Below are positions 46,446 to 55,507 of a stretch of 64,000 bases of DNA, in pieces. Both the position numbers and the translations under genes were made by a program. Origin of the DNA: Gardnerella coleohominis (GTDB lineage Bacteria > Actinomycetota > Actinomycetes > Actinomycetales > Bifidobacteriaceae); assembly GCF_002896555.1 (NCBI RefSeq), contig NZ_MNLH01000003.1:248001-312000 (forward strand), given 5' to 3'. Below the pieces are notes generated by a model. The model was not told the DNA's origin and ran no database searches. It saw only the letters and a program-made list of their open reading frames with translations. How positions within the stretch are numbered: position 1 is the first letter of the stretch; the number at the start of each line of letters is the position of its first letter.

Positions 46446-48581
46446 TTACCAAATGTGCACGCGCTCGCTTGGGTCGAGCCACATCTCGTCGCCTTCTTTA
46501 ACGTCGAAAGCATCGTAGAACAAGTCAACGTTGCGAGCAATGCCATTAGTGCGGCATTCTGCAGGGGAGTGTGGGTCTATTTGAAGGTATTGCTCAGCAA
46601 TCTCGTTACGAGCCTTTGAACGCCACACAAGTGCGTAGCTTAAGAAGAATCGTTGCAAAGCAGTGAAACCATCAATCTTAGGAGCGTTCAGCAAAGTTTC
46701 GCGAATCGCATCGTCGCTTCCGTCGATTTCTTGACCCTTGCTCTTTTGCAAAGCAAAAGCGTAGGCTTTAAGAGCAATAGTTACGCCACTTAAATCGCCA
46801 ATGTTTTCGCCGATTGTTAAAGCGCCATTTACGTGAGGCATTGCATCGCGCTCTTCTTTGCTCTTTAAGTGAGAGTATTTAACAATAAGCTGTGTTGGTG
46901 TAAAAGCGTTGTATTGCTCAATAAGCTTTTTAGTGCGCTCAGCAAAGTTTGTTTTGTCTTCGTCAGTCCACCAATTGTTAAGTACACCGTCGCCGTCGTA
47001 TTCGCAACCTTGGTCGTCAAAACCGTGGCCGATTTCGTGACCGATTACGGCACCAATAGCGCCGTAGTTTGCTGCGTCTGGAGCACTCGGGCTAAAGAAT
47101 GGTGGTTGCAAAATCGCAGCCGGGAACACAATTACGTTAAGCAATGGATCGTAGTAAGCGTTTACGGTTTGCGGAGTCATCTGCCACTCTTCGCGATCCA
47201 CAGGATTTCCAGCTTTTGCAGTATACCTACCAAACACAAATCGAGAAACTTCGCGCATATTCTCAATTAAGCCAGCGTCTTCCTTAATATTTAGCGCAGA
47301 GTAGTCAATCCAATGATTCGTGTAACCAATATTTGGCTCAAACTTGCTAATCTTTTCCAAGGCCTTCGCCTTAGTTTCCTCACCAAGCCAGCTGCTGTGA
47401 GAAATCGACTCGCGGTAAGCGTTAATAAGATTGTCAACTAAGCCTTGCATATACTTTTTAGAAGACTCAGGGAAGTGCAATCGCACGTATTCGCGTCCGA
47501 TTTCCTCGCCGCAAGCATCGTCAACAACTCCGATTGCGCGCTTCCAGCGGTCGCGCGGCTTGGTGGCGCCGGAAAGAACTTTGCCGTAGAAGTCAAATCG
47601 TGCTTGTGCAAAATCCTCGCTTAACATGCTTGCCCAGCACAAAATCACGTGTACGCGTGTCCAAAGCTTTAGATCTTCTAAATCGGCTTCTTGCCAAATC
47701 TTATTCAATCCTTCTATAAAGCTTGGCTCGTGAACTATTACTTTGCTAAAAGCTTTAAGAAAATCTATTGGCTGATTCTTTGCTTCTTCGCAATCGTCGT
47801 ATGCTTTTTGAGCAGCGTCTAAGAAAGCGTCAAGATTTAGCGCTTCGAGTGCTTTTGCCAAATCAGCATAATTGTAAGGATTATAAGTTTTTTGAGAATC
47901 GCGAGTTGCAACGTTATCCCAATGGTTGCTTGCGATTTGCGTCTCAACCTTCAAGAAACGTTCCGATTGCTCGCTTGTAGTGGATGCGTCACCGTATCCA
48001 GCTAAGCGCAACAATGAAGCTACCATTTTTACGTATTCAGCGCGAATTGGAGCGTAATTATCTTCGCGATAGTATGCTTCGTCTGGCAAGCCCAATCCAG
48101 CCTGCTCAATATGCATAATATTCGTCTTAGGATCCTTAGGGTCTCCGTAAACGCCAAAAGCAAACATTGCATTAGGGCCGCCGTATGGAGTAAGAGCACC
48201 AATAGTGCGAACCAAATCTTCCTTGCTGTTAGCCGCATCAACAGCGTCTAAATCGCCCTTGATTGGTGTAATTCCAGCTTTTTCAATAGCTGCAGTATCC
48301 AAATAGTTACGGTATAAAGCTTGTGACTTTTTGGCTTGGCAATCTTCGCTTTCTAAAATATCTCGAATTTGCGTCTCTGCATCTTCTGCAAGCTTGTAGA
48401 AAGCGCCATACATTGGTTTGTCTTCTGGAAGAGTGTAAGTGTCAATCCAAGGACCGTTTACGTAACGGAATAAATCATCTTGTGGTCGAGTAACCGATGA
48501 GAAGGATGCAGGATCAAAATTTACAGCAGAAATTTCGTTCTGCGATTCCTTATTATTATTAATTTCATTGTTATTAGACAT
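46446..48581 (-). CDS. pepO: M13 family zinc metallopeptidase (PepO-like endopeptidase)
   Basis: Neprilysin-family endopeptidase that cuts oligopeptides. The 711 residues lack a signal peptide or membrane anchor, so it is probably a cytoplasmic PepO. Seen: the N-terminal helical domain (DDLFRYVNGPWIDTYTLPEDKPMYGAF), NAYYDPLLNVIVFPAAILQPPFF, the zinc motif VIGHEIGHGFDDQG, the third ligand region ENIGDLSG and the C-terminal substrate-binding end VDLFYDAFDVKEGDEMWLDPSERVHIW with the usual terminal Trp. It is divergent from map, with 69 bases between the start codons, so their promoters overlap. It likely serves peptide nutrition. Confidence 0.95.
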   Translation of the reverse strand: MSNNNEINNNKESQNEISAVNFDPASFSSVTRPQDDLFRYVNGPWIDTYTLPEDKPMYGAFYKLAEDAETQIRDILESEDCQAKKSQALYRNYLDTAAIEKAGITPIKGDLDAVDAANSKEDLVRTIGALTPYGGPNAMFAFGVYGDPKDPKTNIMHIEQAGLGLPDEAYYREDNYAPIRAEYVKMVASLLRLAGYGDASTTSEQSERFLKVETQIASNHWDNVATRDSQKTYNPYNYADLAKALEALNLDAFLDAAQKAYDDCEEAKNQPIDFLKAFSKVIVHEPSFIEGLNKIWQEADLEDLKLWTRVHVILCWASMLSEDFAQARFDFYGKVLSGATKPRDRWKRAIGVVDDACGEEIGREYVRLHFPESSKKYMQGLVDNLINAYRESISHSSWLGEETKAKALEKISKFEPNIGYTNHWIDYSALNIKEDAGLIENMREVSRFVFGRYTAKAGNPVDREEWQMTPQTVNAYYDPLLNVIVFPAAILQPPFFSPSAPDAANYGAIGAVIGHEIGHGFDDQGCEYDGDGVLNNWWTDEDKTNFAERTKKLIEQYNAFTPTQLIVKYSHLKSKEERDAMPHVNGALTIGENIGDLSGVTIALKAYAFALQKSKGQEIDGSDDAIRETLLNAPKIDGFTALQRFFLSYALVWRSKARNEIAEQYLQIDPHSPAECRTNGIARNVDLFYDAFDVKEGDEMWLDPSERVHIW

Positions 48582-48638
48582 GTGTCTAGATTACAAGTAT
48601 TAAGCGACAGTTTTTGCGCCATTTTCGTGCCTGCGCGT

Positions 48639-48650
48639 TAGTCTTAAAGC
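48639..48650 (+). promoter_or_regulatory. Candidate -10 box for a leaderless map mRNA
   Basis: TAGTCT at 48639-48644 lies six bases before the map ATG with no ribosome-binding sequence; TTGCGC at 48614-48619 could be the -35 box, 19 bases away. Confidence 0.4.
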
Positions 48651-49424
48651 ATGATTGAACTTAAAACTCCATCTGAAATTGAAGCGATGAAGCCTGCAGG
48701 TCGCTTTGTCGGTAGTATTCTTAAAGACTTGAAAGCAATGACAAAAGTTGGAACCAATCTTCTTGAGATTGATGATTTTGTACGCCAGCGAATTATGAGC
48801 CGCAAAGGTGCGTCTTCTTGCTATGTTGATTACGCTCCTGATTTTGGAACTGGTCCTTTTGCACACTATATTTGCACTTCTGTAAATGATGCTGTTCTTC
48901 ACGGAGTTCCTTTTGATTACAACCTTAAAGATGGTGATTTACTAACTCTTGACTTGGCAATTAACGTTGATGGCTGGGTTGGAGATTCTGCTATTAGTTT
49001 CGTGGTTGGAAAGCATGCGGATCCTGAGGATTTGCGCTTGATTAAGTGCACTGAGGAAGCGCTGGAGGCTGGTATTAATATGGCTCAGCCTGGAAATCGT
49101 CTTGGAGATATTTCTTCTGCTATTGGATGCGTTGCTCACGAGTATGGTTACAGCGTAAACCTTGAGTTTGGTGGTCACGGAGTCGGCCATATTATGCATG
49201 GTGATCCGCATGTTCCTAACGATGGCACTGCTCATCATGGCTACAAGCTTCGCCCAGGTCTTGTGATTGCAATTGAGCCGTGGTTCTTAAAGACTACTGA
49301 CGAGATTTACCAGGATCCAAAGGATGGTTGGACTCTTCGTTCTGCTGATGGTTCTCGCGGTGCACACACTGAGCATACGATTGCAATTACTGAGAACGGT
49401 CCAGAGATTTTGACTGTACGCTAA
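48651..49424 (+). CDS. map: Methionine aminopeptidase type I
   Basis: Removes the initiator Met from new proteins. The 257 residues carry the metal ligands in the standard order: LTLDLAINVDGWVGDSA (Asp pair), GGHGVGHIMHG (His) and IAIEPW (Glu), with a final Glu near HTEHTI. The N-terminal IELKTPSEIEAMKPAGR and CTSVNDAVLHGVPFDY (substrate His) are typical. No N-terminal SH3-binding zinc extension is present, so this is the short bacterial MetAP1a form. No Shine-Dalgarno site; the nearby -10-like box suggests leaderless translation. Confidence 0.95.
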   Translation: MIELKTPSEIEAMKPAGRFVGSILKDLKAMTKVGTNLLEIDDFVRQRIMSRKGASSCYVDYAPDFGTGPFAHYICTSVNDAVLHGVPFDYNLKDGDLLTLDLAINVDGWVGDSAISFVVGKHADPEDLRLIKCTEEALEAGINMAQPGNRLGDISSAIGCVAHEYGYSVNLEFGGHGVGHIMHGDPHVPNDGTAHHGYKLRPGLVIAIEPWFLKTTDEIYQDPKDGWTLRSADGSRGAHTEHTIAITENGPEILTVR

Positions 49425-49511
49425 ACTTATAAAGAGTAAAAAGTTTATTTGGCAAGAGTTTTGCGAATAGTGATTGCGTAAGACAAGTATATAAAGAGGA
49501 ACTTTAAGTAA

Positions 49512-50669
49512 ATGGCGGAATTTGATTTTGCCCAAGCGTTAAATGATGTTGAAGCAAAGTATTCTTCGATTTCTAAAGCACTAGATGTTGATTCGTTGAA
49601 AGTTACGATTGCTGATTTAGAAAAGCAGGCTGCAGAGCCTGGGCTTTGGGATGATTCTGAGCATGCTCAGCAGGTTACGAGTAAGCTTTCTGCAGCTCAG
49701 TCTCAATTGAAGCGTTTGCAAGCTGTTGAGCAGCGAATTGAAGATACTAAGACTTTAATTGAACTTGGTCAAGAAGAAGACGATGCTGATTCTATGAGCG
49801 AGGCTCAAGAAGAGCTTGGAAGTATTGCTCACGAGTTGGACGATATGGAAGTTCAGACTCTTCTTGACGGCGAGTATGACGCTCGTTCTGCAGTTGTTAC
49901 GATTCGCTCTGGTGCTGGAGGCGTAGATGCCGCTGATTTTGCTCAAATGCTTCTTCGTATGTACTTGCGCTGGGCTGAGCGAAACGGCTATAAAACTAAG
50001 ATGATGGACACGTCTTATGCAGAAGAAGCTGGTATTAAATCCGCTACTTTCCAAGTTGATGCTCCTTACGCGTATGGTCGTCTTTCTGTAGAAGGCGGCA
50101 CTCACAGAATGGTTCGTATTTCGCCGTTCGATAATCAAGGTCGTCGTCAAACTGGCTTTAGCGCTGTGGAAGTAATTCCTCTTGTTGAAGCTACGGATCA
50201 TATTGATATTCCAGATTCAGATATTCGCGTGGATACTTTCCAAGCTTCAGGACCTGGTGGCCAGGGCGTAAACACTACGTATTCTGCTGTACGCATTACG
50301 CATTTGCCAACCGGCTTGGTTGTTTCTATGCAAGATGAGCGCAGTCAGATTCAAAATCGCGCTGCTGCAATGGCAGTTTTGCAATCGCGTTTGCTTGTGC
50401 TTAAGCATGCTGAGGAAGCAGCGAAAAAGAAGGAGCTTGCTGGAGATATTAAGGCAAGTTGGGGAGATCAGATGCGCTCCTACGTGCTTCACCCTTATCA
50501 GATGGTGAAGGATTTGCGCACTGGCTACGAAACTTCACAAACTCAGGCTGTTTTTGACGGTGATATTGACGGTTTTATTGAAGCTGGTATTCGTTGGCGT
50601 CATGAGCAGCGAGTTGCAGCTCAAAAAGAAGCTGAAGCAGAGTCTGATTTGAAATCTGACAATAAATAA
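49512..50669 (+). CDS. prfB: Peptide chain release factor 2
   Basis: Releases peptides at UAA and UGA. The 385 residues contain the SPF tripeptide ([14 protein letters not shown]) and GGQ in [16 protein letters not shown]. The frame is continuous from [10 protein letters not shown], so the programmed +1 frameshift with an internal UGA used by many bacteria is absent. GAGGAA lies upstream of the ATG. It precedes ftsEX, as in many Actinobacteria. A 14-bp tandem repeat (50691-50718) lies after the stop. Confidence 0.96.
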   Translation: MAEFDFAQALNDVEAKYSSISKALDVDSLKVTIADLEKQAAEPGLWDDSEHAQQVTSKLSAAQSQLKRLQAVEQRIEDTKTLIELGQEEDDADSMSEAQEELGSIAHELDDMEVQTLLDGEYDARSAVVTIRSGAGGVDAADFAQMLLRMYLRWAERNGYKTKMMDTSYAEEAGIKSATFQVDAPYAYGRLSVEGGTHRMVRISPFDNQGRRQTGFSAVEVIPLVEATDHIDIPDSDIRVDTFQASGPGGQGVNTTYSAVRITHLPTGLVVSMQDERSQIQNRAAAMAVLQSRLLVLKHAEEAAKKKELAGDIKASWGDQMRSYVLHPYQMVKDLRTGYETSQTQAVFDGDIDGFIEAGIRWRHEQRVAAQKEAEAESDLKSDNK

Positions 50670-50772
50670 TTTAAATATAATTGAATATCACGGATTAGCA
50701 AAAACGGATTAGCAAAATATATGATTTTGAACTTTATTATGTTCGTGTCATTGTTTGGAAGGAAAGTCGGAC

Positions 50773-52206
50773 ATGTCACTAATGTCATTGGAACATGTTT
50801 CTAAGATTTACCCTAAGGGTTCGCGTCCTGCTTTGGACGATATTTCTTTGGATGTTAATCGCGGTGATTTCGTATTTTTAGTTGGAGCATCAGGATCTGG
50901 TAAAACCACTCTTTTAAGTCTTTTATTGCGTGAAGAGGAAGCGACTAGCGGTGAAATTCATGTTGCTGGTAACGATTTAAGGCGTTTAGCTAATCGTCAA
51001 GTCCCGCAGTATCGCAGGTCTCTTGGCTTTATTTTCCAGGATTATAAATTACTTAATAATAAAACAGTTTATCAAAATGTTGCTTTTGCTTTAGAGGTGA
51101 TTGGTACGAGTAGAGCGACTATTCGTTCGCTTGTTCCGCGCGTTTTGGAAACAGTTGGTTTGACTGGAAAAGAAAATAATTATCCACATGAGCTTTCCGG
51201 TGGTGAAGCTCAGCGTGTGGCTATTGCGCGCGCTTATGTTAATCATCCTCAAATAATTTTGGCAGATGAGCCTACTGGTAATTTGGATCCAACTACTTCT
51301 CTCGGAATTATGGAAGTTTTGGATGCTATTAACCGAACTGGCACAACAATTGTTATGGCTACGCATAATGAGGAAATCGTGAATTCAATGCGTAAGCGAG
51401 TTGTGGAGCTTCATGCTGGAAAAATTGTGCGCGATGAGCGCGAAGGATCGTATGATTCTGCGCTTTACTTCCCGGATGCTGATGTTGAACAAAAGTCTAA
51501 AGCTCAGCAGTCTGTTGAAAAAAATGAAGAAGAGCATGAAATTTCAGCTGTGAGTGAGCAGCCTGAAAGAACTGAACGTCATAAGCGACTTTCTAAGAAA
51601 GCTCAACGTGCAGCGCAAGCTCGCGAAACTGTTGATATTGTTACGCAATATCTTCAAAGTGATACTTCTGAAAATGAGGGTATTGCGCGTCTCGCTCAGT
51701 CTGTTCATTCTGGAAGAACTGGTCGCTATGGTGAAGTGTTCCAGTCTTTGGAAACAACTATGACTTGGGGACGCGGTTTGAGTTTGAATAATGCCGAATC
51801 TTCTGAAAAATCTGGATTGAACGAAGGCTCTGAATCTAACGAAGGCTCTGTAGCTAAAGAAAAAGCTGAAGTTAAAAAAGACGCCGAGGCTAATGAAGCT
51901 AATGTAGCTAATAATGAAAATGCTGTATCTAAAGAAGACTCTGAGGCTAAAGAAGACTCTGAGGCTAAAGAAGACTCTGTAGTAAAAGAAGTCGCTGTGC
52001 CTAAAGAAGACGTTGTAGCTAAAGAAGCCGCTGTAGCTAAAGAATCTGCGTTGCCTCCTGCTCCGCCTAAGCCTCCTGTTGCGTCATCAAACACTCATAA
52101 CAAGAAGGCTAGTGCTGAAGATGCTAGTGCTGAAGATGCTAGTGATACAGACGCTAGCGCTGTAAATAGCGATAATGATACGAATAAAGCTGAAGGAGAG
52201 AAATAA
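50773..52206 (+). CDS. ftsE: Cell division ATPase FtsE with long repeat-rich C-terminal extension
   Basis: ATPase of the FtsEX complex, which activates septal wall hydrolases. Residues 1-230 are a normal FtsE: Walker A GASGSGKTT, FQDYKLLNNKTVYQNVAFAL, signature [15 protein letters not shown] and Walker B IILADEPTGNLDP. Residues 231-477 form an extra tail: a basic segment (HKRLSKKAQRAAQARE), then acidic low complexity with KEDSEA repeats encoded by an 18-bp DNA repeat (51931-51984), and a PPAPPKPP stretch. Usual FtsE length is about 225. ATG 50773 follows GGAAGGAAAG. The stop shares its last A with the ftsX start (ATAATG), so translation is coupled. Confidence 0.95.
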   Translation: MSLMSLEHVSKIYPKGSRPALDDISLDVNRGDFVFLVGASGSGKTTLLSLLLREEEATSGEIHVAGNDLRRLANRQVPQYRRSLGFIFQDYKLLNNKTVYQNVAFALEVIGTSRATIRSLVPRVLETVGLTGKENNYPHELSGGEAQRVAIARAYVNHPQIILADEPTGNLDPTTSLGIMEVLDAINRTGTTIVMATHNEEIVNSMRKRVVELHAGKIVRDEREGSYDSALYFPDADVEQKSKAQQSVEKNEEEHEISAVSEQPERTERHKRLSKKAQRAAQARETVDIVTQYLQSDTSENEGIARLAQSVHSGRTGRYGEVFQSLETTMTWGRGLSLNNAESSEKSGLNEGSESNEGSVAKEKAEVKKDAEANEANVANNENAVSKEDSEAKEDSEAKEDSVVKEVAVPKEDVVAKEAAVAKESALPPAPPKPPVASSNTHNKKASAEDASAEDASDTDASAVNSDNDTNKAEGEK

Positions 52207-53129
52207 TGCGTTTGCGATTTATCTTTTCAGAAACTTGCATTAGTTTACGTCGCAATGTTTCTATGATTCTTTCAGTTATGCTCGTCACTTTCATATCATT
52301 TCTTTTTATTGGCTCTTCTGTATTAATGCAGGCTCAGATTACAAAAGCTAAAGGCGATTGGTATGACAAAGTAGAAGTTGTAGCATGGCTTTGCCCAGAT
52401 GGTACGAGTCAATCTGCTTCATGCGCATCTGGCAAAGCTCCTACTAAAGAAGACATTGTTAAGCTTGAAGAGGTTATTTCTAGAGAACTTGGCGATGACG
52501 TTTCGCATATTACTTATGTCAGTAGGGAAGAGTTTTATAAAAACACATTCTTAAAGCAATATCCGCGTGGAATTTATCAAGGTCGTACGCTTACTGCAGC
52601 AGATATGCAAGATTCTTTGCGATTGAAATTACGTAATCCTATGAAATATCAAGTTGTTTCAGAAGTTCTTTCAGGTAGAGATGGCGTAGAAAGCGTAGTT
52701 GATCAGCGTCAAATTTTTGATCCAGTTTTTAGCGTATTGAATCGTGCTACCGCAGTAACAATTGTTTTAGCTGCTGTGATGGTTGTTGTAGCTATTATGC
52801 TAACTGGAACTACTATTAGAATGTCTGCTGCTTCACGTAAGCAAGAAACAGAAATTATGCGACTTGTTGGCGCTTCTAATTGGACTATTCGTATGCCGTT
52901 CATTCTAGAAGGATCCATAGCTTCTTTCTTAGGCTCACTTCTTTCTGGAGTTGTTTTAAGCGCTGTAGTGAAAGTGTTTATTACGGATTGGCTTGCTCAG
53001 AAGGTTAAGTGGATGCCTTTTGTGGATCAAACAACGGTTTGGGTGACTGTTCCAGGTCTCGTGATTGGAGCTGTAGTTCTTTCTATTGTTGCGTCTTCTA
53101 TTGCTTTGCGTAGGTATTTGCAAGCCTAA
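52206..53129 (+). CDS. ftsX: Cell division protein FtsX
   Basis: Membrane partner of FtsE. The 307 residues show helix 1 at about 20-42, an extracellular domain of about 135 residues containing a Cys pair (LCPDGTSQSASCASG), then three helices from about residue 178 to the end, with the cytoplasmic loop carrying RKQETEIMRLVGASNWTIRMPF, the conserved coupling segment. It directly follows ftsE and precedes a secreted CHAP hydrolase, its likely activated partner. A 26-bp imperfect tandem repeat follows the stop (53147-53205). Confidence 0.95.
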   Translation: MRLRFIFSETCISLRRNVSMILSVMLVTFISFLFIGSSVLMQAQITKAKGDWYDKVEVVAWLCPDGTSQSASCASGKAPTKEDIVKLEEVISRELGDDVSHITYVSREEFYKNTFLKQYPRGIYQGRTLTAADMQDSLRLKLRNPMKYQVVSEVLSGRDGVESVVDQRQIFDPVFSVLNRATAVTIVLAAVMVVVAIMLTGTTIRMSAASRKQETEIMRLVGASNWTIRMPFILEGSIASFLGSLLSGVVLSAVVKVFITDWLAQKVKWMPFVDQTTVWVTVPGLVIGAVVLSIVASSIALRRYLQA

Positions 53130-53305
53130 GACTTTAAAATAGTGCCTTAGAGTAAGGTTTCGTATTGCGGTTTTAGAATAAGGCTTTGTTTTATGGTTTT
53201 AGAGTAGATATTATTGCAAGTCTGCTTTATAAATTAACTAGTTAGACATTCATAATTCGAAAGGCGTGGTATACTAGCACGAATGAGGTCGTGGAAAGGG
53301 TAATG

Positions 53306-54694
53306 ATGAAGACTCGTATGAAAGACAATAGTCGTCTTCGAATTGCAGTTGGTGTAATCATGGCTTCTACATTAATGCTTTCTGTAGGTGCAACTTGTTC
53401 GATTTTTTCGACTTCTCCGGCAGAAGCTGTTAGCTTGCAAGAATACCATCGAAAAGTGCGAAACAATGCTGCTTTGCGTAGAAAACTAGCTGGTGTTAGT
53501 AAGAAGCTTGCAGATAAAATAGTAGAGTTAAATGATCTTAACGAGCGTCAAATCCCTAAACAGCTTCGAGAAGTAGAACAAGCAGAACAGCGTTCAGAGC
53601 AGGCTCGTAATCTTGCGGATGCTACTAACCAGCGTTTAGAATCTGCTAAAAAAGATAAGCTTGAATTAGAAGAAAAAATTAAAGAAACTGGCATTGATTA
53701 TGATGATGCTAAGGCTGCTGTAGCTCAGCTTGCTCGTGAAAGTTTCCATGGTTCGAATTCTTCGCATGTTATGGCTATGCTTACGAATTCAACTACGACT
53801 GAGCAATTTGTTGGTAAGATGCAGTCGGATGCTGCTATAGCGCGTAGTGAATCAAATGCGGCTCATAATGCGGCAATAACTTTGAATACTTCTATGAATC
53901 GTAAACAGCGTTTGGCTGCTATTGAAGTTGAAATTACAAAGTTAAAGAAGAAAGCAGACGAGCAAGTTCAAAGCGCTCAGGTTGCTGAGCAAGAAGCAAA
54001 GAATAAGCAAAAGTATTTGCAAGATTTGCGAGATAAAGGTCAAGAGATTCGTAAGCAGCTTGAAAGTCAAAAAGGTAGTCTTGCTTCGCAGCAGGCTCGT
54101 GAAGCTGCAGAAATTATCAAAATGAAGTCTGCTATTGACGCTCAAGCAAGGGCTTTAGCTAGAAGTGCTGCCGCTCGTATTAATCCTAGGTTCGGTAATC
54201 GTCAGCAGGTTAATGGAGCTAATTCATCTAATGTGTCTTTGCAATCTATGCCTGAAGGTTCTGGTTTTGCACAAGGTATGAATTACGATGTTCCAGGAAA
54301 TTGCTCTGAAGGATCTAAGTTCTGCTATGGCCATGGAACTGGTAACAGTGTTGGTGGTTCTGCTTATCCTGCTCGCCAATGCACTTTATGGGCTTATTTG
54401 CGCCGTTCTCAGTTGAATCTTCCTGTAGGATCTTATATGGGAAATGGAGCTGATTGGGCTGCTAGTGGACGCCGATTGGGGTATTTAGTGAATCACACTC
54501 CTCATGTTGGCGCAATTATGGTATTTCCTCGTGGAGTTGCTGGATCTGATTCAACTTATGGCCATGTGGCTGTTGTTGAGCGCGTTAATTCCGATGGTTC
54601 TGTATTAATTTCTGAAGGTGGCGTTGGATTTGCTACATTCCCGTCTTATAGAACTATTAGTAATCCTGGTATGTTTGAATTTGTACATTACTAA
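53306..54694 (+). CDS. Secreted coiled-coil CHAP peptidoglycan hydrolase (PcsB/RipC-like partner of FtsEX)
   Basis: A wall-cleaving enzyme of 462 residues. A signal peptide (RLRIAVGVIMASTLMLSVGA, cut after PAEA near residue 40) is followed by a long coiled coil at about residues 45-280, a linker, and a C-terminal CHAP domain (about 325-462) with the catalytic Cys in ARQCTLWAY, His in YGHVAVVE and SEGGVGF. The coiled coil plus CHAP layout and the position right after ftsEX match PcsB of streptococci and RipC/CwlO-type partners, in which FtsX contacts the coiled coil. I chose the ATG at 53306 with AAAGGG five bases upstream. Confidence 0.93.
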   Translation: MKTRMKDNSRLRIAVGVIMASTLMLSVGATCSIFSTSPAEAVSLQEYHRKVRNNAALRRKLAGVSKKLADKIVELNDLNERQIPKQLREVEQAEQRSEQARNLADATNQRLESAKKDKLELEEKIKETGIDYDDAKAAVAQLARESFHGSNSSHVMAMLTNSTTTEQFVGKMQSDAAIARSESNAAHNAAITLNTSMNRKQRLAAIEVEITKLKKKADEQVQSAQVAEQEAKNKQKYLQDLRDKGQEIRKQLESQKGSLASQQAREAAEIIKMKSAIDAQARALARSAAARINPRFGNRQQVNGANSSNVSLQSMPEGSGFAQGMNYDVPGNCSEGSKFCYGHGTGNSVGGSAYPARQCTLWAYLRRSQLNLPVGSYMGNGADWAASGRRLGYLVNHTPHVGAIMVFPRGVAGSDSTYGHVAVVERVNSDGSVLISEGGVGFATFPSYRTISNPGMFEFVHY

Positions 54695-54760
54695 ATTCTT
54701 TGAAAAAGGGAATTTACCTGTGGTTTGCGTGCGCTTTATTTAAGATGTTTGGAGTGAAAA

Positions 54761-55252
54761 GTGGATAAAAAACCTGCTCAAGATGGGACTCTTACAATAG
54801 CTAATAATCGCAAAGCTTATCATGATTATGCTATAGAGGATTGCTATGAAGCTGGTCTTGCGCTTACTGGTACTGAAGTCAAGTCTCTTCGTGAAGGGCG
54901 CGCTTCTTTAGCTGAATCATTTGTGAGTATTGATAGACGTGGAGAAATGTGGTTAGAGGGAGCGAATATTCCTGAGTATTTGAATGGTACTTGGAATAAT
55001 CATGCTCCTAAGCGTAAGCGTAAATTGTTACTTCATGCTGTTGAAATTGCTAAGCTTTCCAGGCAAACAGAAGCGAAAGGTTACACTGTTGTACCTTTGC
55101 GATTGTATTTCCGCGGAAGCTATGTAAAAGTTGAGATTGCTTTGGCTCGAGGAAAGAAAGAGTTTGATAAGCGTCAAGCTTTGCGTGAAGAACAAGATAA
55201 GCGAGAAGCTTTGCGTGAAATGCGTTATCGTAATTTGCGTTCTCGCGCATAA
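54761..55252 (+). CDS. smpB: SsrA-binding protein
   Basis: Partner of tmRNA in rescue of stalled ribosomes. The 163 residues include the OB-type core (ANNRKAYHDYAIEDCYEAGLALTGTEVKSLREGRASL, PKRKRKLLLH, RLYFRGSYVKVEIALARGKK) and the basic C-terminal tail with the DKRQALREEQDKREALREM stretch that enters the mRNA path. The start is GTG at 54761 with GGAG just upstream. The tmRNA gene itself was not found in the window. A perfect 20-bp tandem duplication begins six bases after the stop (55258-55297). Confidence 0.96.
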   Translation: MDKKPAQDGTLTIANNRKAYHDYAIEDCYEAGLALTGTEVKSLREGRASLAESFVSIDRRGEMWLEGANIPEYLNGTWNNHAPKRKRKLLLHAVEIAKLSRQTEAKGYTVVPLRLYFRGSYVKVEIALARGKKEFDKRQALREEQDKREALREMRYRNLRSRA

Positions 55253-55257
55253 TTTTT

Positions 55258-55297
55258 TGAGTTTTTGAGACTTTTATTGAGTTTTTGAGACTTTTAT
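55258..55297 (+). repeat. 20-bp perfect tandem duplication after smpB
   Basis: TGAGTTTTTGAGACTTTTAT occurs twice end to end. Each unit carries TGA twice. The remaining gap to 55507 is AT-rich and holds the promoter region of the binding protein gene. Confidence 0.85.
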
Positions 55298-55507
55298 TGT
55301 GCTTTTAAGGCGCGAATATCAATTATTATTATTCATTTTTTTGCATATTATTCATTATATTCACTTGTAATTAGCGATTTTCTGCCAAAATTATGTATAA
55401 GAAATCTATAATATACAACATACGTAGAAAAATACACTTGCAATATCGCCACTTTCATGTATATTTATACACAACATTGTAAATATGTAATTTTTAGGAG
55501 AAGTAAA

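Noticed and set aside
54695..55507. tmRNA or tRNA genes near smpB
   Set aside because: No tRNA-like acceptor or T-loop sequences, CCA ends or tag-like frame were seen; the gap holds repeats and AT-rich promoter sequence.
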